DNA of 64,000 nucleotides, from positions 1 through 64,000 of the forward strand of contig JAHJNL010000028.1 of assembly GCA_018820855.1 (NCBI GenBank), given 5' to 3'. The position numbers and the translations under genes are program-made. This DNA is from Pseudomonadota bacterium (GTDB lineage: Bacteria > Desulfobacterota > Desulfobulbia > Desulfobulbales > Desulfocapsaceae). Of this stretch, positions 47,953-56,925 are shown piece by piece. The notes under the pieces were generated by a model, which was not told where the DNA came from, searched no databases, and worked only from the letters and a program-made list of their open reading frames with translations. Position 1 is the first letter of the stretch; each line of letters opens with the position of its first letter.

Positions 47953-48096
47953 TTCAGGAAAAAAACTGGAGGCGAAAGGCTAGAGGTAATTGTTTAGATA
48001 AAGAGGTTGAAGGCTGGAGGTGAAAACCAACAATTAGTTCCTCTGGAGGTTATAATTTTTCCTTTCTGTCTGCAGTCTTTTGCCCAGGCCCCTGAA
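47953..48096. repeat. Dispersed heptamer-rich repeat, copy D (most complete)
   Basis: Bounded by TTCAGG (47953-47958) and CCTGAA (48091-48096). Heptamer-like runs AAAACTGGAGGCGAAAGGC and GAGGTTGAAGGCTGGAGG lie in the left half, pyrimidine runs TTTTTCCTTTCTGTC in the right. It begins five bases after the selenoprotein stop and ends before the DtxR-family gene. Confidence 0.6.
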
Positions 48097-48124
48097 TACT
48101 TATGGATAAAATAATTATTTTAGC

Positions 48125-48640
48125 TTAATCCTCTTTGGAGGGTGGGGTGGGGAACTGGCAGGAAGAGATGCAATCGTCACAGTTACTTCTGGTTTTACCC
48201 TGTTTGTAATAGTCAGCAAATCCCTGGAGCATATCATTGCCGCCTCGGGGGCAGATTTGAAGAAAGTCAATAAAAGAGATCATACGGGCTATGACTTCTG
48301 GTGGGGCGGCGTGTTCAACCCTGCAGGCACCTTCTTCTGCTGTTTTGCTGTCAATGCCGAGGACCTCAGTGAAAAATCGCTTTAATGCATCATGCCGGAA
48401 AATCACATCTTCAGCTGTCTTTTTTCCACTGTTGGTCAGGGTGATGGGTTCGTAAGGCGCGTAATTGATGAGACCTTTTTTGGAAAGGGCTCGGAGTGCT
48501 TCGGTGACAGATGCCCTGCTGACCTTGAGGCGGAATGCAATATCCTTGCTGCGTGCAACCTGTTTTTTGACAATGATATGATAGATGGCCTCAATATAAT
48601 CTTCCAGACTGGCACTGAGGTCAATGGACTTGCTGGGCAT
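48125..48640 (-). CDS. DtxR/MntR-family metal-dependent repressor
   Basis: 171 residues. An N-terminal winged helix-turn-helix (SASLEDYIEAIYHIIVKK, then SRASVTEALRALSKKGLI) leads to the dimer/metal domain with HDALKRFFTEVLGID and a Glu/Cys/His run (EEGACRVEHAAPPEVI), which is the metal site of Fe/Mn regulators. The C-terminus adds CDDCISSC, a cysteine cluster not typical of MntR and perhaps an Fe-S or zinc site. It probably represses iron or manganese transport, and likely its own gene through the operator at 48663-48685. Confidence 0.82.
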   Translation of the reverse strand: MPSKSIDLSASLEDYIEAIYHIIVKKQVARSKDIAFRLKVSRASVTEALRALSKKGLINYAPYEPITLTNSGKKTAEDVIFRHDALKRFFTEVLGIDSKTAEEGACRVEHAAPPEVIARMISFIDFLQICPRGGNDMLQGFADYYKQGKTRSNCDDCISSCQFPTPPSKED

Positions 48641-48662
48641 GGTCGGCTCCAGGAAGAGGTGA

Positions 48663-48685
48663 CTAGAAAATAGCTATGCTTCTAG
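48663..48685 (-). promoter_or_regulatory. Candidate operator upstream of the DtxR-family gene
   Basis: CTAGAA (48663-48668) and TTCTAG (48680-48685) form a perfect inverted repeat with 11 bases between, 22 bases before the DtxR-family start and about 70 before recN. The 23-base span fits a dimeric winged-helix regulator. It does not match a known DtxR or MntR box exactly. Confidence 0.4.
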
Positions 48686-48754
48686 AATTACCCTTGTTTT
48701 AGTGTTACGTCAAGCTTGTCTAATAATAATTTGTGTATATGTGTGAAATAAGCA

Positions 48755-50443
48755 ATGCTCTGTGAACTGAAAATTTCGAATCTTGCCTTGATTGAGACCT
48801 TACATTTGGACCTCTGTGAAAATGAGAGGAACGGCTTGGTGGTGATGACAGGGGAGACTGGTGCCGGTAAATCTATCATGCTGCGTGCTATCCATCTCCT
48901 GACCGGCGGCAGAGGGTCAGCAGAATGGATACGCAATGGAGAGGCTAACTGTACTGTTGAGGCTCTTTTTGAGGTTGCTCCCGGAAATAAGCTGTTACGC
49001 ACGATCCTTGAGGAACAGGGGGTGGATTCAGAAGATGCCCTGATCATGAAACGCGTGTTGAACGGGAATGGCAGAAGTCGGATGTATATCAATGGCTCTC
49101 CGGCGACCGCCAAAATGGCTTCTGAGCTTACCATAAATCTCCTCAATGTCGCCAGTCAGCACGATCATCAGCAGCTTCTGCAGCCTCATTTCCATTTGGA
49201 CTTTATCGATACCATGGGCGGAATCTGGCCCCAGAGAAAGGAGTTCGACAAGCTTTTTCTGTATTGGCAGGAAGAGCGGAATGCTTTGGAACAATTAAAG
49301 CAACTGGAACGGGAAAAAGAGCAACGCAAAGATTTTCTCCATTATCAGCTGCAAGAAATTCGAGAGGTTGCACCTGTACCGGGTGAGGATGAGGGGCTGA
49401 CCGAAGAGCGGAAAAAGTTGAAGAGTGCTGAAGCACTGATCCAGATCAGTCGCAACTCTCATAGGCTTTTGGCAAATTCTTTGCTGGATGGTTTGACGCA
49501 GATTCGAAAAGACATGGCCCAAGCCGCTGAGCTCGATAGTGATGCCGAAGAATTGGCTGCAGAGTTCGCGAGTTTCGGCTACCAGGCAGAAGACCTCGTT
49601 ATCAGACTGCGCGATTATAGAGATTCTCTGGTTAACGATCCATACCGGCTGGAAACGGTGAATGAACGGTTGAATGAACTGCAGGGGTTGAAAAGGAAAT
49701 ATGGAAATTCCCTGCAAGATGTCATTGACTATGCGCGGGAGGCAGAGAACGAGCTGCAGCAGATAGAGAATTTAGACAAGGCTGTTGCTGATTGTGAAGC
49801 TGGCGTCTTGCAACTGGAGGAAGATCTTTGCTCTCAAGCTGCTTTGCTTTCGGAAAGGCGAAAGGAACATGCTGAAAAACTTGAGATGGCCATGGCCAGA
49901 GAGCTTGCCTCATTGGCCTTTCACCAGTCTGCTCTGGAAGTACGTTTTGGCGATCATAAAGCTGGAGCGGAATCTCTGCGACAGGGGGGATGGGATCGGG
50001 TGGAATTCTTTTTCTCGGCAAATCCAGGGGAGCCGCCGCGTCCTCTGGCAAAGGTGGCATCCGGAGGAGAGCTTTCCCGTCTCATGCTGGCCTTTAAGTG
50101 TCTGCTTGCCAAAAAAGATATGGTGGAGACCGTTATTTTTGATGAGGTGGATGCTGGTATAGGGGGTGAGGCTGCAGAGGCTGTAGCCAGAAAAATCCAG
50201 GAATTGGCTGGCCACCATCAGGTCATCTGCATTACCCATCTGCCACAGATCGCTGCCCGAGGAACAACTCATTTTCTTGTGGAAAAGGGAGTGGAAGAAG
50301 GCCGTACCCAATCCAATATTAAATTACTCGACCCTGACCAGCGCCTGGCTGAGGTGAGCAGAATGCTGGCTGGTGATTCGGTTTCCGAGCAGACAAAGGC
50401 CTGGGCCGAAGAACTCTTGGCCAAGGGAAGAAGTGTAATATGA
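48755..50443 (+). CDS. recN: DNA repair ATPase RecN
   Basis: 562 residues, usual RecN size. N-terminal ATPase half with MTGETGAGKSIMLRAI, a coiled-coil middle (about 160-370, many Glu/Lys/Leu), and C-terminal signature and Walker B halves (VASGGELSRLMLAFK, ETVIFDEVDAGIGG) and ITHLPQIAARGTTHFLVEKG. SMC-like, it acts early in double-strand break repair. The next gene overlaps by four bases. The DtxR-family gene diverges from it; no LexA box was recognised. Confidence 0.95.
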   Translation: MLCELKISNLALIETLHLDLCENERNGLVVMTGETGAGKSIMLRAIHLLTGGRGSAEWIRNGEANCTVEALFEVAPGNKLLRTILEEQGVDSEDALIMKRVLNGNGRSRMYINGSPATAKMASELTINLLNVASQHDHQQLLQPHFHLDFIDTMGGIWPQRKEFDKLFLYWQEERNALEQLKQLEREKEQRKDFLHYQLQEIREVAPVPGEDEGLTEERKKLKSAEALIQISRNSHRLLANSLLDGLTQIRKDMAQAAELDSDAEELAAEFASFGYQAEDLVIRLRDYRDSLVNDPYRLETVNERLNELQGLKRKYGNSLQDVIDYAREAENELQQIENLDKAVADCEAGVLQLEEDLCSQAALLSERRKEHAEKLEMAMARELASLAFHQSALEVRFGDHKAGAESLRQGGWDRVEFFFSANPGEPPRPLAKVASGGELSRLMLAFKCLLAKKDMVETVIFDEVDAGIGGEAAEAVARKIQELAGHHQVICITHLPQIAARGTTHFLVEKGVEEGRTQSNIKLLDPDQRLAEVSRMLAGDSVSEQTKAWAEELLAKGRSVI

Positions 50444-51483
50444 AGCAAGTAACAGCATTGGCCCTTTTTTCCGGAGGCCTGGACTCCATTCTTGCTGCCA
50501 GGCTGGTCGCATCATTAGGGGTGAGGGTGCTTGCAGTGAAGTTTGTGACTCCTTTTTTTGATTATGAATTGCTGGCAGACCCAGAAAGGTATCAACAGGA
50601 GGTCATGGAAAAATACGGTTTGGAGGTGGTGCTTTATGATCTCAGTAATAACTACCTGGATCTGCTTCACAAACCGGCCCATGGTTTTGGGAAAAATTTT
50701 AATCCCTGCATTGACTGTAAAATCTTGATGTGTTCACGTGCCAAGGAGTTGATGGCGAAATATGGTGCATCCTTCCTGATCAGCGGTGAGGTTCTCGGGC
50801 AACGGCCCATGTCTCAGCGCCGCGACACACTGCGAGTCATTGAACGTGATTCCGATAATGACGGTCTTCTGCTTCGCCCTCTTTCAGCAAAACTCATGTC
50901 TCCCACCAAGCCTGAAACAGAAGGCTGGATAGATCGTGAGAAACTCCTTAATTTCAATGGACGTGGCCGTTCCAGACAGATTGAACTGGCAAAACAGTAC
51001 GGCATAACAGATTTTCCAGCACCTGCCGGTGGCTGTATTCTCGCAGACCCCATTCTCAGCCCCAGAATTGCCCGAATTTACAGGGGGGACTTTGTTATCA
51101 AGGCTGAGGACATTACTGTCACAGATGTCCGTCTCCTTCTGGTAGGGAGACAGTTCCTTTTACCTGATGGTTTCTGGTTGATTCTGGGACGTAATGAGAA
51201 GGAGAACAGGAAGATCGAAGCTCTGGCAGGGGACAATGATATCCTCCTGTATATGCCTGATTGGCCTGGGCCTACTGCCCTTCTCCGTGGCTCGAAACAG
51301 CAGCCTTCTGATTTTGTTGTTATTGAGGAAACCTTGTTGAAGTGTGCGGGGCTTGTTGTTCGATACGCGAAAAATATCAAAGGGAACGACCCTGGTGAGG
51401 TTGTGATAGATGGACAGGGGGGGAGGCGGGAAATCACTTCTCAACCTCTGGATGACAAAATATTTCGAGAGTGGATGTTGTAG
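50440..51483 (+). CDS. PP-loop (ThiI/MnmA-like) protein fused to an NFACT-R/DUF814 domain
   Basis: 347 residues. PP-loop ATP pyrophosphatase motif LFSGGLDSILAARL at the start, then CIDCKILMCSRAKELM and FPAPAGGCILADPILSPRI, cysteine positions used in thiouridylases. The C-terminal part, from VGRQFLLPDGFWLILGRNEK, resembles the NFACT-R (DUF814) RNA-interaction domain. tRNA thiolation, the usual role of PP-loop proteins with such cysteines, is the likely function but the modified position is unknown. ATG 50440 overlaps the recN stop, so it is translated with it. Confidence 0.75.
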   Translation: MKQVTALALFSGGLDSILAARLVASLGVRVLAVKFVTPFFDYELLADPERYQQEVMEKYGLEVVLYDLSNNYLDLLHKPAHGFGKNFNPCIDCKILMCSRAKELMAKYGASFLISGEVLGQRPMSQRRDTLRVIERDSDNDGLLLRPLSAKLMSPTKPETEGWIDREKLLNFNGRGRSRQIELAKQYGITDFPAPAGGCILADPILSPRIARIYRGDFVIKAEDITVTDVRLLLVGRQFLLPDGFWLILGRNEKENRKIEALAGDNDILLYMPDWPGPTALLRGSKQQPSDFVVIEETLLKCAGLVVRYAKNIKGNDPGEVVIDGQGGRREITSQPLDDKIFREWML

Positions 51484-51511
51484 TGAATTGTTACAGGATA
51501 TTTTGTTCAGC

Positions 51512-52612
51512 TTACCGCGTGAATGTTCCGAGAAATTTTCTGACAGGCCAAGTGCAGCATCTTCCGATTCGGTGGGATGTAGACTTTTGATACAGTCTGT
51601 TTTCATGTTTCAACTTTTCAATTGTCGCAGACAATTGTTTAAAACGCTTATTTGCACTCTTTTGGTTTTCTTCGTGTGCCAGAGATTCTTGGATGTATTG
51701 GAGGCAGGTAATGCGGAAGGGATGTGATTTGTCCTGAAGGAGTCTGTCTCTGATTTCCTGCCAGGAGTTCTCTCCTTCATGGTATTGAAGGAGAATCTGG
51801 AGAACCCTGTCGATGTGGTGAATGTTGAGGGCGGAAAAGAGATGGGCATGGGCCTGATCAGGCGTTACTCCTGGAAAGAGCTGCATCGGAGTCTGATTTT
51901 GTAGGAAATCAGCCAGTACAATGGCTGTTTCAAAGTAGACCATGGCACTGTCTTCTTTGAGCGTATTGGTTGCATGGATTCGGTAACAAAGAAGCGGCTT
52001 GTCGATAAAGCGAACATGCTTTTGCTGAAAGAGTCTTAGAAAAAAGTCAAGATCATGAGAGTAACGATAATTTCTGAACAGACCGATGTCGTTGAAAACC
52101 TCTTTTTTACAGAACAGATTGGAGGTTGTGGTGACAATGTTTATGCCTAGCAAATCTGCGGCAAGTCTTTGATCCGGGTGGTCTCGTTTCAGGGGGATGT
52201 TATGTTTTGGTCTGTTGCTGAAAGAAAAATAATGTTCGCTGTTTTCGTGGATTGCCTCAACTTGGGAGAAAAGAGCGTCAATTGTCTTATCCTCTGTAAT
52301 GACATCAACAAATGTTTGCAGCCGCGTTGAGTGATACAGGTCATCTGAATTCAGTATAGCTACATAATCACCTTTTGCAGATGCAATACCTCTGTTAATG
52401 GTGGCGTGAGCACCGCAGTTTTGTTGTGTGAAGAGTTTGAGACGACTGTCGGAAAGGGTGGAGACAGTGGCAACCGAATTGTCAATAGAACCATCGTCTA
52501 TAATGATCAGTTCAAGATTTACATAAGATTGTTCAAGCACGGAAACAACTGCTTCGTATATGAATTTCTCGTGATTATAAAGAGGGATGATGACACTGAT
52601 TAATGGGGGCAT
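51512..52612 (-). CDS. Glycosyltransferase family 2
   Basis: 366 residues. GT2 N-terminus ISVIIPLYNHEKFIYEAV, IIIDDGSIDNS, and the DxD segment ILNSDDLYH, then an acceptor region with YRYSHDLDFFLRLFQQ. The C-terminal 120 residues are helical and end in a basic tail (RKFLGTFTR), perhaps for membrane contact. It converges on the PP-loop gene with a 28-base gap and marks the start of the glycan region. Confidence 0.78.
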   Translation of the reverse strand: MPPLISVIIPLYNHEKFIYEAVVSVLEQSYVNLELIIIDDGSIDNSVATVSTLSDSRLKLFTQQNCGAHATINRGIASAKGDYVAILNSDDLYHSTRLQTFVDVITEDKTIDALFSQVEAIHENSEHYFSFSNRPKHNIPLKRDHPDQRLAADLLGINIVTTTSNLFCKKEVFNDIGLFRNYRYSHDLDFFLRLFQQKHVRFIDKPLLCYRIHATNTLKEDSAMVYFETAIVLADFLQNQTPMQLFPGVTPDQAHAHLFSALNIHHIDRVLQILLQYHEGENSWQEIRDRLLQDKSHPFRITCLQYIQESLAHEENQKSANKRFKQLSATIEKLKHENRLYQKSTSHRIGRCCTWPVRKFLGTFTR

Positions 52613-52911
52613 GTCGAAGCGCTGTCTGTAGAAGTCAGTTCAGGGGAAAACAGCATGTTTGCCCTTGAAGATGGATTAATGGATAGTTTGTAAGGGAATA
52701 ATAGCAGGTGTTCAGGATTCAGGCAATGATCATTGTTTCTTTCTGTCAAGGGGAGCTTATGGTAAACTTGAACGAAGACGTAGGAGAAAATGCCATATGA
52801 AATACAGGGGATGGAAGTCAATAAGTTGTCCTGTCTCTGTGCTATGGTATATGCGTATTGTACTGCGAAAGTGTTGGTGAGTAACCTGCTAACAAAAGGT
52901 CTTTTTTTTTG
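52613..52911. other. Divergent intergenic region between two glycosyltransferases
   Basis: About 300 bases holding promoters for both flanking glycosyltransferase genes. A minus frame 52600-53085 crosses it and the next gene but has no family resemblance and is judged a shadow. No clear boxes were found. Confidence 0.35.
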
Positions 52912-54177
52912 ATGAAAATTGCAATGTGTAAAAAGGAAGAACGAGAGAGTCTGAAAGGTAGAATTGCCTGGTTGGTCCCCTATCCAATAAAAGGATCTGG
53001 TGGTCATAGGACTATTTTTTCTCACATACGTAATCTTGTGGACAGAGGGCATGAGTGTCATGTGTATATTGGTGAAGACCACCAATTACCCATGGAAGAA
53101 GCTGCGTTACGGGAAGCTGTAGAACTTTTTTTTGGACCTTGTCCTGCCAAAATTCATAGTGGATATCACGTCGCAGAGCGTTTTGATTTGGCCGTGGCAA
53201 CCGCCTGGTGGACAGCAGAGATCGTAGCCAGGGAGGTGATGGCCGAGCACAAGCTTTATTTTGTCCAGGATTTTGAGCCTTGGTTTAATCCCATGGGGGA
53301 TTTCTACATCCAGGCGGAAAATTCTTATCAACAGGGGATAACCCCTCTCACCATTGGCCGCTGGTTGTCTCATTTACTCCATGATCGCTATAACAGCAAA
53401 ACAAACTTTTTTGAATTCACCGCAGACAACAAGATCTATTTTCCGGTAGAATCTGTGACCCGGGAGCAGGCTGTCTGTTTTGTTTATCAGCCGGAAAAGC
53501 CCAGACGTTGTCCATTGATTGGCAGGGACACGTTAGCCATCGTGAAGCATCATTGTCCCGAGGTCACTATTTATACCTATGGCAGCAAGGAGGAACCGGG
53601 ATTTTATTTTGATCATACCCATCTTGGTGTTTTGAGCATGGAGGAATGTAATCTCCTTTATAATCGCTGCGCAGTCGGTTTGTGTCTGAGTTCCAGCAAT
53701 CCCTCCAGAGTTCCTTTTGAAATGATGGCTGCAGGGTTGCCTGCTGTGGATTTTCATGGGGATAACACAATCTATGATATGCCTGAGCATGGCGTTCTTC
53801 TGGCCGAACGAAACCCTTCATCGTTGGCTGGCGCAATTATAAAAATTCTGCAATCACCTGATCTCCGGAAGGAAATGCGGCAGTATAGCCTCAGTTTTAT
53901 GCAAAAACGACATGCCGATCTTGAATTTGAACAGTGTGCAAGCAGTATTGAAACTCTTCTTGCAGGGGAAAAGGCCCAGGAAGAAACGATCCTTCCTCTG
54001 TACCGAGCTGCCCCTTTTTCGGCTGACTTACCTGTTCCGTCTGTGCCCCTGGCTGCTGCTGCTGCTTCTTCTTTGTCGTCTGACCTTGTACATCCTGCCA
54101 AGGTGAAGTTGTTTCGACGTTTATGCCAAAATCGTATCGGCCGTGTCTTGAAAGTCCTGTGGAAAGGATATTATTAG
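52912..54177 (+). CDS. GT-B glycosyltransferase (WsaF/rhamnan-type)
   Basis: 421 residues. IAWLVPYPIKGSGGHRTIF and CHVYIGED at the start, then YFVQDFEPWFNP, a signature of WsaF-type rhamnosyltransferases, and the C-terminal donor site SNPSRVPFEMMAAGLPAVDF. Residues after 345 are low-complexity (an Ala/Ser stretch) before a basic end. Probably transfers rhamnose or a similar sugar in a surface polymer. ATG 52912 follows a TTG at 52909; the ribosome site is weak. Confidence 0.75.
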   Translation: MKIAMCKKEERESLKGRIAWLVPYPIKGSGGHRTIFSHIRNLVDRGHECHVYIGEDHQLPMEEAALREAVELFFGPCPAKIHSGYHVAERFDLAVATAWWTAEIVAREVMAEHKLYFVQDFEPWFNPMGDFYIQAENSYQQGITPLTIGRWLSHLLHDRYNSKTNFFEFTADNKIYFPVESVTREQAVCFVYQPEKPRRCPLIGRDTLAIVKHHCPEVTIYTYGSKEEPGFYFDHTHLGVLSMEECNLLYNRCAVGLCLSSSNPSRVPFEMMAAGLPAVDFHGDNTIYDMPEHGVLLAERNPSSLAGAIIKILQSPDLRKEMRQYSLSFMQKRHADLEFEQCASSIETLLAGEKAQEETILPLYRAAPFSADLPVPSVPLAAAAASSLSSDLVHPAKVKLFRRLCQNRIGRVLKVLWKGYY

Positions 54178-54202
54178 AGAAAAGCCTGGTGGAAGGATAG
54201 AG

Positions 54203-55090
54203 ATGAAGATGATCAGTGTTGTGATTCCTTGCTATAATCATGGTGTCTATCTCGAAGAGGCGGTAGAAAGTGTACTGGCTCAAAGTTATCAGCACTTCGA
54301 GATTGTCATTGTCAATGACGGTTCCACCGATCCATACACCAACGAGCTGTTGCGCTCCTTTGATAAGCCTAGGTGCCGGGTATATCATATGGACAACCAG
54401 GGGTTGCCGGCTGCTAGAAACAATGGTATCAGACGCACAAAAGGGGACTATATCTGTTGTCTGGATGCCGACGATAAGTACCATCCCGACTATTTTGCCA
54501 AGGCAGCTGCGGTATTGGATCGTGACAAAGATCTACAATACGGTGCTGTGCCGGCGTGGGTGCAACTTTTCGGTAGTAGTAACATACTATGGAAAACAAT
54601 TGGTAGCAATAGTGCGGGGTTTGAACCATTTATACAGGGGATTCGGAATAATATCCAGTCATCCACCATGTTTCGGAGGATTTGTTGGGAGCAGATTGGT
54701 GGTTTTGAGGAATCCATGACGTTAGGATATGAGGACTGGGATTTCTGGATAAAAATGCTCGATCTTGGTTATCAGTGGTTTTGTCTTGAAGAGCCACTCA
54801 TTTATTATCGACAGAAGGAGCATTCCATGGTTACTCGGGCCAATGAAATACGATCTCGACTATTGAAGACGTTAATAACAAATAATTATAGTTTTTATAG
54901 CAAACACTTGGTGCCTATATTGTTAGCTAGAGATAGCGAGGTACTCCAATTGAAGAACGAAAACAGGAAGCTGATAGAACAGTTAGACGTTGTTGTAGGT
55001 ACTCGTCAGACTTTAGTAAAGAACTCTGGACTGATCGCTCTCCGTATGGCTGTCCGGAATGTTCTAAGAAGGATTTTCCCTTTTTTATGA
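54203..55090 (+). CDS. Glycosyltransferase family 2
   Basis: 295 residues, with GGAAGGATAGAG before ATG 54203. MISVVIPCYNHGVYLEEAV, IVIVNDGSTDPYT and CLDADDKYHPDYF are GT2 donor and metal motifs; GGFEESMTLGYEDWDFWIKM is the acceptor/catalytic side. It follows the WsaF-type gene by 25 bases, so both are in one unit. The C-terminus is Arg-rich. Confidence 0.8.
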   Translation: MKMISVVIPCYNHGVYLEEAVESVLAQSYQHFEIVIVNDGSTDPYTNELLRSFDKPRCRVYHMDNQGLPAARNNGIRRTKGDYICCLDADDKYHPDYFAKAAAVLDRDKDLQYGAVPAWVQLFGSSNILWKTIGSNSAGFEPFIQGIRNNIQSSTMFRRICWEQIGGFEESMTLGYEDWDFWIKMLDLGYQWFCLEEPLIYYRQKEHSMVTRANEIRSRLLKTLITNNYSFYSKHLVPILLARDSEVLQLKNENRKLIEQLDVVVGTRQTLVKNSGLIALRMAVRNVLRRIFPFL

Positions 55091-55249
55091 AACAGCGTAT
55101 TGATGTCTTAGTGTGTTTGCTATGTCAGCATGAATCTCTAGGGCAGAGTTTGCCTGTCATAGTGTTATATTAAGAAAAATTACTTATCGTAGAGAGCAGC
55201 ATATCTCCTTTATTTTCTTGTTATTTAATTGATCTAGGTCTTGGTATAA

Positions 55250-56272
55250 ATGAAGATTGCAATAATTTCACAGCCTGAATATTTCAGAGCTTTCTATGAA
55301 AATGATTTAGATGTTCTTGGAGAAGTTCGAGAATTTCAATTCAAATTCACAATGACTGAAGGTGATTTTATAGAATTAGAAGAATTCAATGCTGATTTTA
55401 ATTTCTTCTTTAGAGGAGAATTCTTTCCTGAAGCTGTTTTAAAACGTCTTCAGGGGTATAAAATTGCACTTTCCAGCGAACCTTTTCCAAATTATGTAGA
55501 TGGAAGGCTTAATTATTCATCTGATTCACTCAGTCGTTTTCAAGAATTTAAAGAAATTGCTACTAAATCATATGACTATGTTTTTCATTATGATAAGTCT
55601 TCACTACCATTCTTGTCAGAGAATGGGTTGCACCTCTCAGGCGAGTTTGTTTTTCCTGTGGCATTAGGTGTTTATAAAAAAGTAGATTTGGAGAAAAAAT
55701 GGGATGTTTTTTTTATTGGCCGTTCCACTGAATACAGAGAGCGTTTTCTTGGATTATTAAAACATTATAAAAATGTGTTACACATTGCACATGGTGTCTA
55801 TGGTCATGATTTGGTAACTTATATTAATCAAAGTAAGTTAGTTTTAAATTTACATGCTGAGAATGAAATTTCATGGGAACCACGCGTACAAATGCTCCTG
55901 GCATCTGGCAGCATGTTACTTTCTCACAAAATAACAAAAAATGATTATTTAATACCAGGTGTTGATTATATAGAGGTCGATAATAATGATCCTTTAGATC
56001 TTTACTCAAAAGTTGAATATTTTCTTTCTCATGACGCTGAACGATCAGCCATTGCTGTAACCGGATTGGAAAAGGTTCGTAAGAACTTTGATTCTCTGCA
56101 AAAATTCAAGGCGTTAATTGATGGTATTCAGCACAATGAGTTTAATAAAGTTTATTTTGACCTTGAAAGGATTTCAGACTCAAAAAAGATTACAAAAAGG
56201 AAGGAAAATTGGTGCCCAAGATACCTTCGTAATCTTTTTATTTTTATGAAGCTTCGCAGACGAACCAGATGA
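55250..56272 (+). CDS. CgeB-like glycosyltransferase
   Basis: 340 residues. The middle-to-end pattern (VFFIGRSTEYRERFLGLL, then QSKLVLNLHAENEISWEPRV, QMLLASGSMLLSH and a DYIEVDNNDPLDLYSKVEYF tail) fits the CgeB/GT1-like spore-maturation family. The gene is visibly AT-richer than its neighbours, with many AAA/TTT codons, which suggests recent acquisition. The start is ATG 55250; the ribosome site is poor. A strong terminator follows at 56420. Confidence 0.7.
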   Translation: MKIAIISQPEYFRAFYENDLDVLGEVREFQFKFTMTEGDFIELEEFNADFNFFFRGEFFPEAVLKRLQGYKIALSSEPFPNYVDGRLNYSSDSLSRFQEFKEIATKSYDYVFHYDKSSLPFLSENGLHLSGEFVFPVALGVYKKVDLEKKWDVFFIGRSTEYRERFLGLLKHYKNVLHIAHGVYGHDLVTYINQSKLVLNLHAENEISWEPRVQMLLASGSMLLSHKITKNDYLIPGVDYIEVDNNDPLDLYSKVEYFLSHDAERSAIAVTGLEKVRKNFDSLQKFKALIDGIQHNEFNKVYFDLERISDSKKITKRKENWCPRYLRNLFIFMKLRRRTR

Positions 56273-56419
56273 TTCTCTTGATATCTTTTACATTCTATTG
56301 GGTTGAGTTTATCTGGGGGGAGGTGATTAATTAATATTAATCTTTCTTGATGGTTACAATGCTATAAGCCAGTGGGGGTGGGGTAAGTGGATTCTAGTAT
56401 GATAGGATGTTATGGATAA

Positions 56420-56457
56420 AAAAAGGCGATCATTTTTCAAAAAATGATCGCCTTTTT
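56420..56457. terminator. Bidirectional rho-independent terminator
   Basis: AAAAAGGCGATCATTTTT (56420-56437), a two-base loop, then the exact complement 56440-56457. It serves the CgeB-like gene from the left and the small secreted protein from the right. Confidence 0.9.
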
Positions 56458-56487
56458 AAAAAACATATAAGTAAAATATAACTTGAA

Positions 56488-56826
56488 TTATTGATTGTTG
56501 AACATGATGGCTACGGCATAGTTGTAACCTTCTGCATCTTTGGTGCCATCATAACCAACGCCAATTGGCTTAGTTAAAGACATTGCCGTAAGAATTGTTG
56601 CCATCATTTGGTCGGTACCGGTTGTGTTGAGGGTTAACCAGCCATCATGATTATTTGATGGGTCTGAGGTGCATCCGGTAACTTGGATACGAACAATAGA
56701 ACCGGCAGGACCTATTTTAACGGGAGTACAGGCTGCCCAGCTGGTTGCGGCATATGAGCTTCCAGCAAACAGAGCACAAGACAGTGCTATACCAGCAAGT
56801 CCGAGCATTATTTTTTTTGTTTTCAT
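56488..56826 (-). CDS. Small secreted protein, 112 residues, unknown function
   Basis: Signal peptide MKTKKIMLGLAGIALSCALF ending in SSYAA, GGAGAG before the start. The mature 85 residues have two Cys (AACTPV and GCTSD) that could form a disulfide, an alternating beta pattern (IVRIQVTG) and the terminal YNYAVAIMFNNQ. No family recognised. It has its own promoter and a terminator at 56420, so it is monocistronic, in the middle of a glycan region. Confidence 0.65.
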   Translation of the reverse strand: MKTKKIMLGLAGIALSCALFAGSSYAATSWAACTPVKIGPAGSIVRIQVTGCTSDPSNNHDGWLTLNTTGTDQMMATILTAMSLTKPIGVGYDGTKDAEGYNYAVAIMFNNQ

Positions 56827-56896
56827 AGTATCTCTCCAAAGTGAAGTTATTGGGGGGCATTAATATTAGCTTCTGGTGAAACATCTCTATATTTCT

Positions 56897-56925
56897 ATTG
56901 TAAGTTGCGTTTAAGGAAATAACAA
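56897..56925 (-). promoter_or_regulatory. Promoter for the small secreted protein
   Basis: On the minus strand TTGTTA (56925-56920), a 17-base spacer, then TACAAT (56902-56897), about 70 bases before the start. Four of six and five of six matches to sigma-70 boxes with ideal spacing. Confidence 0.6.

Noticed and set aside
52600-53085. 161-residue minus frame
   Set aside because: It overlaps the WsaF-type glycosyltransferase and has no family resemblance; composition looks like a shadow frame.
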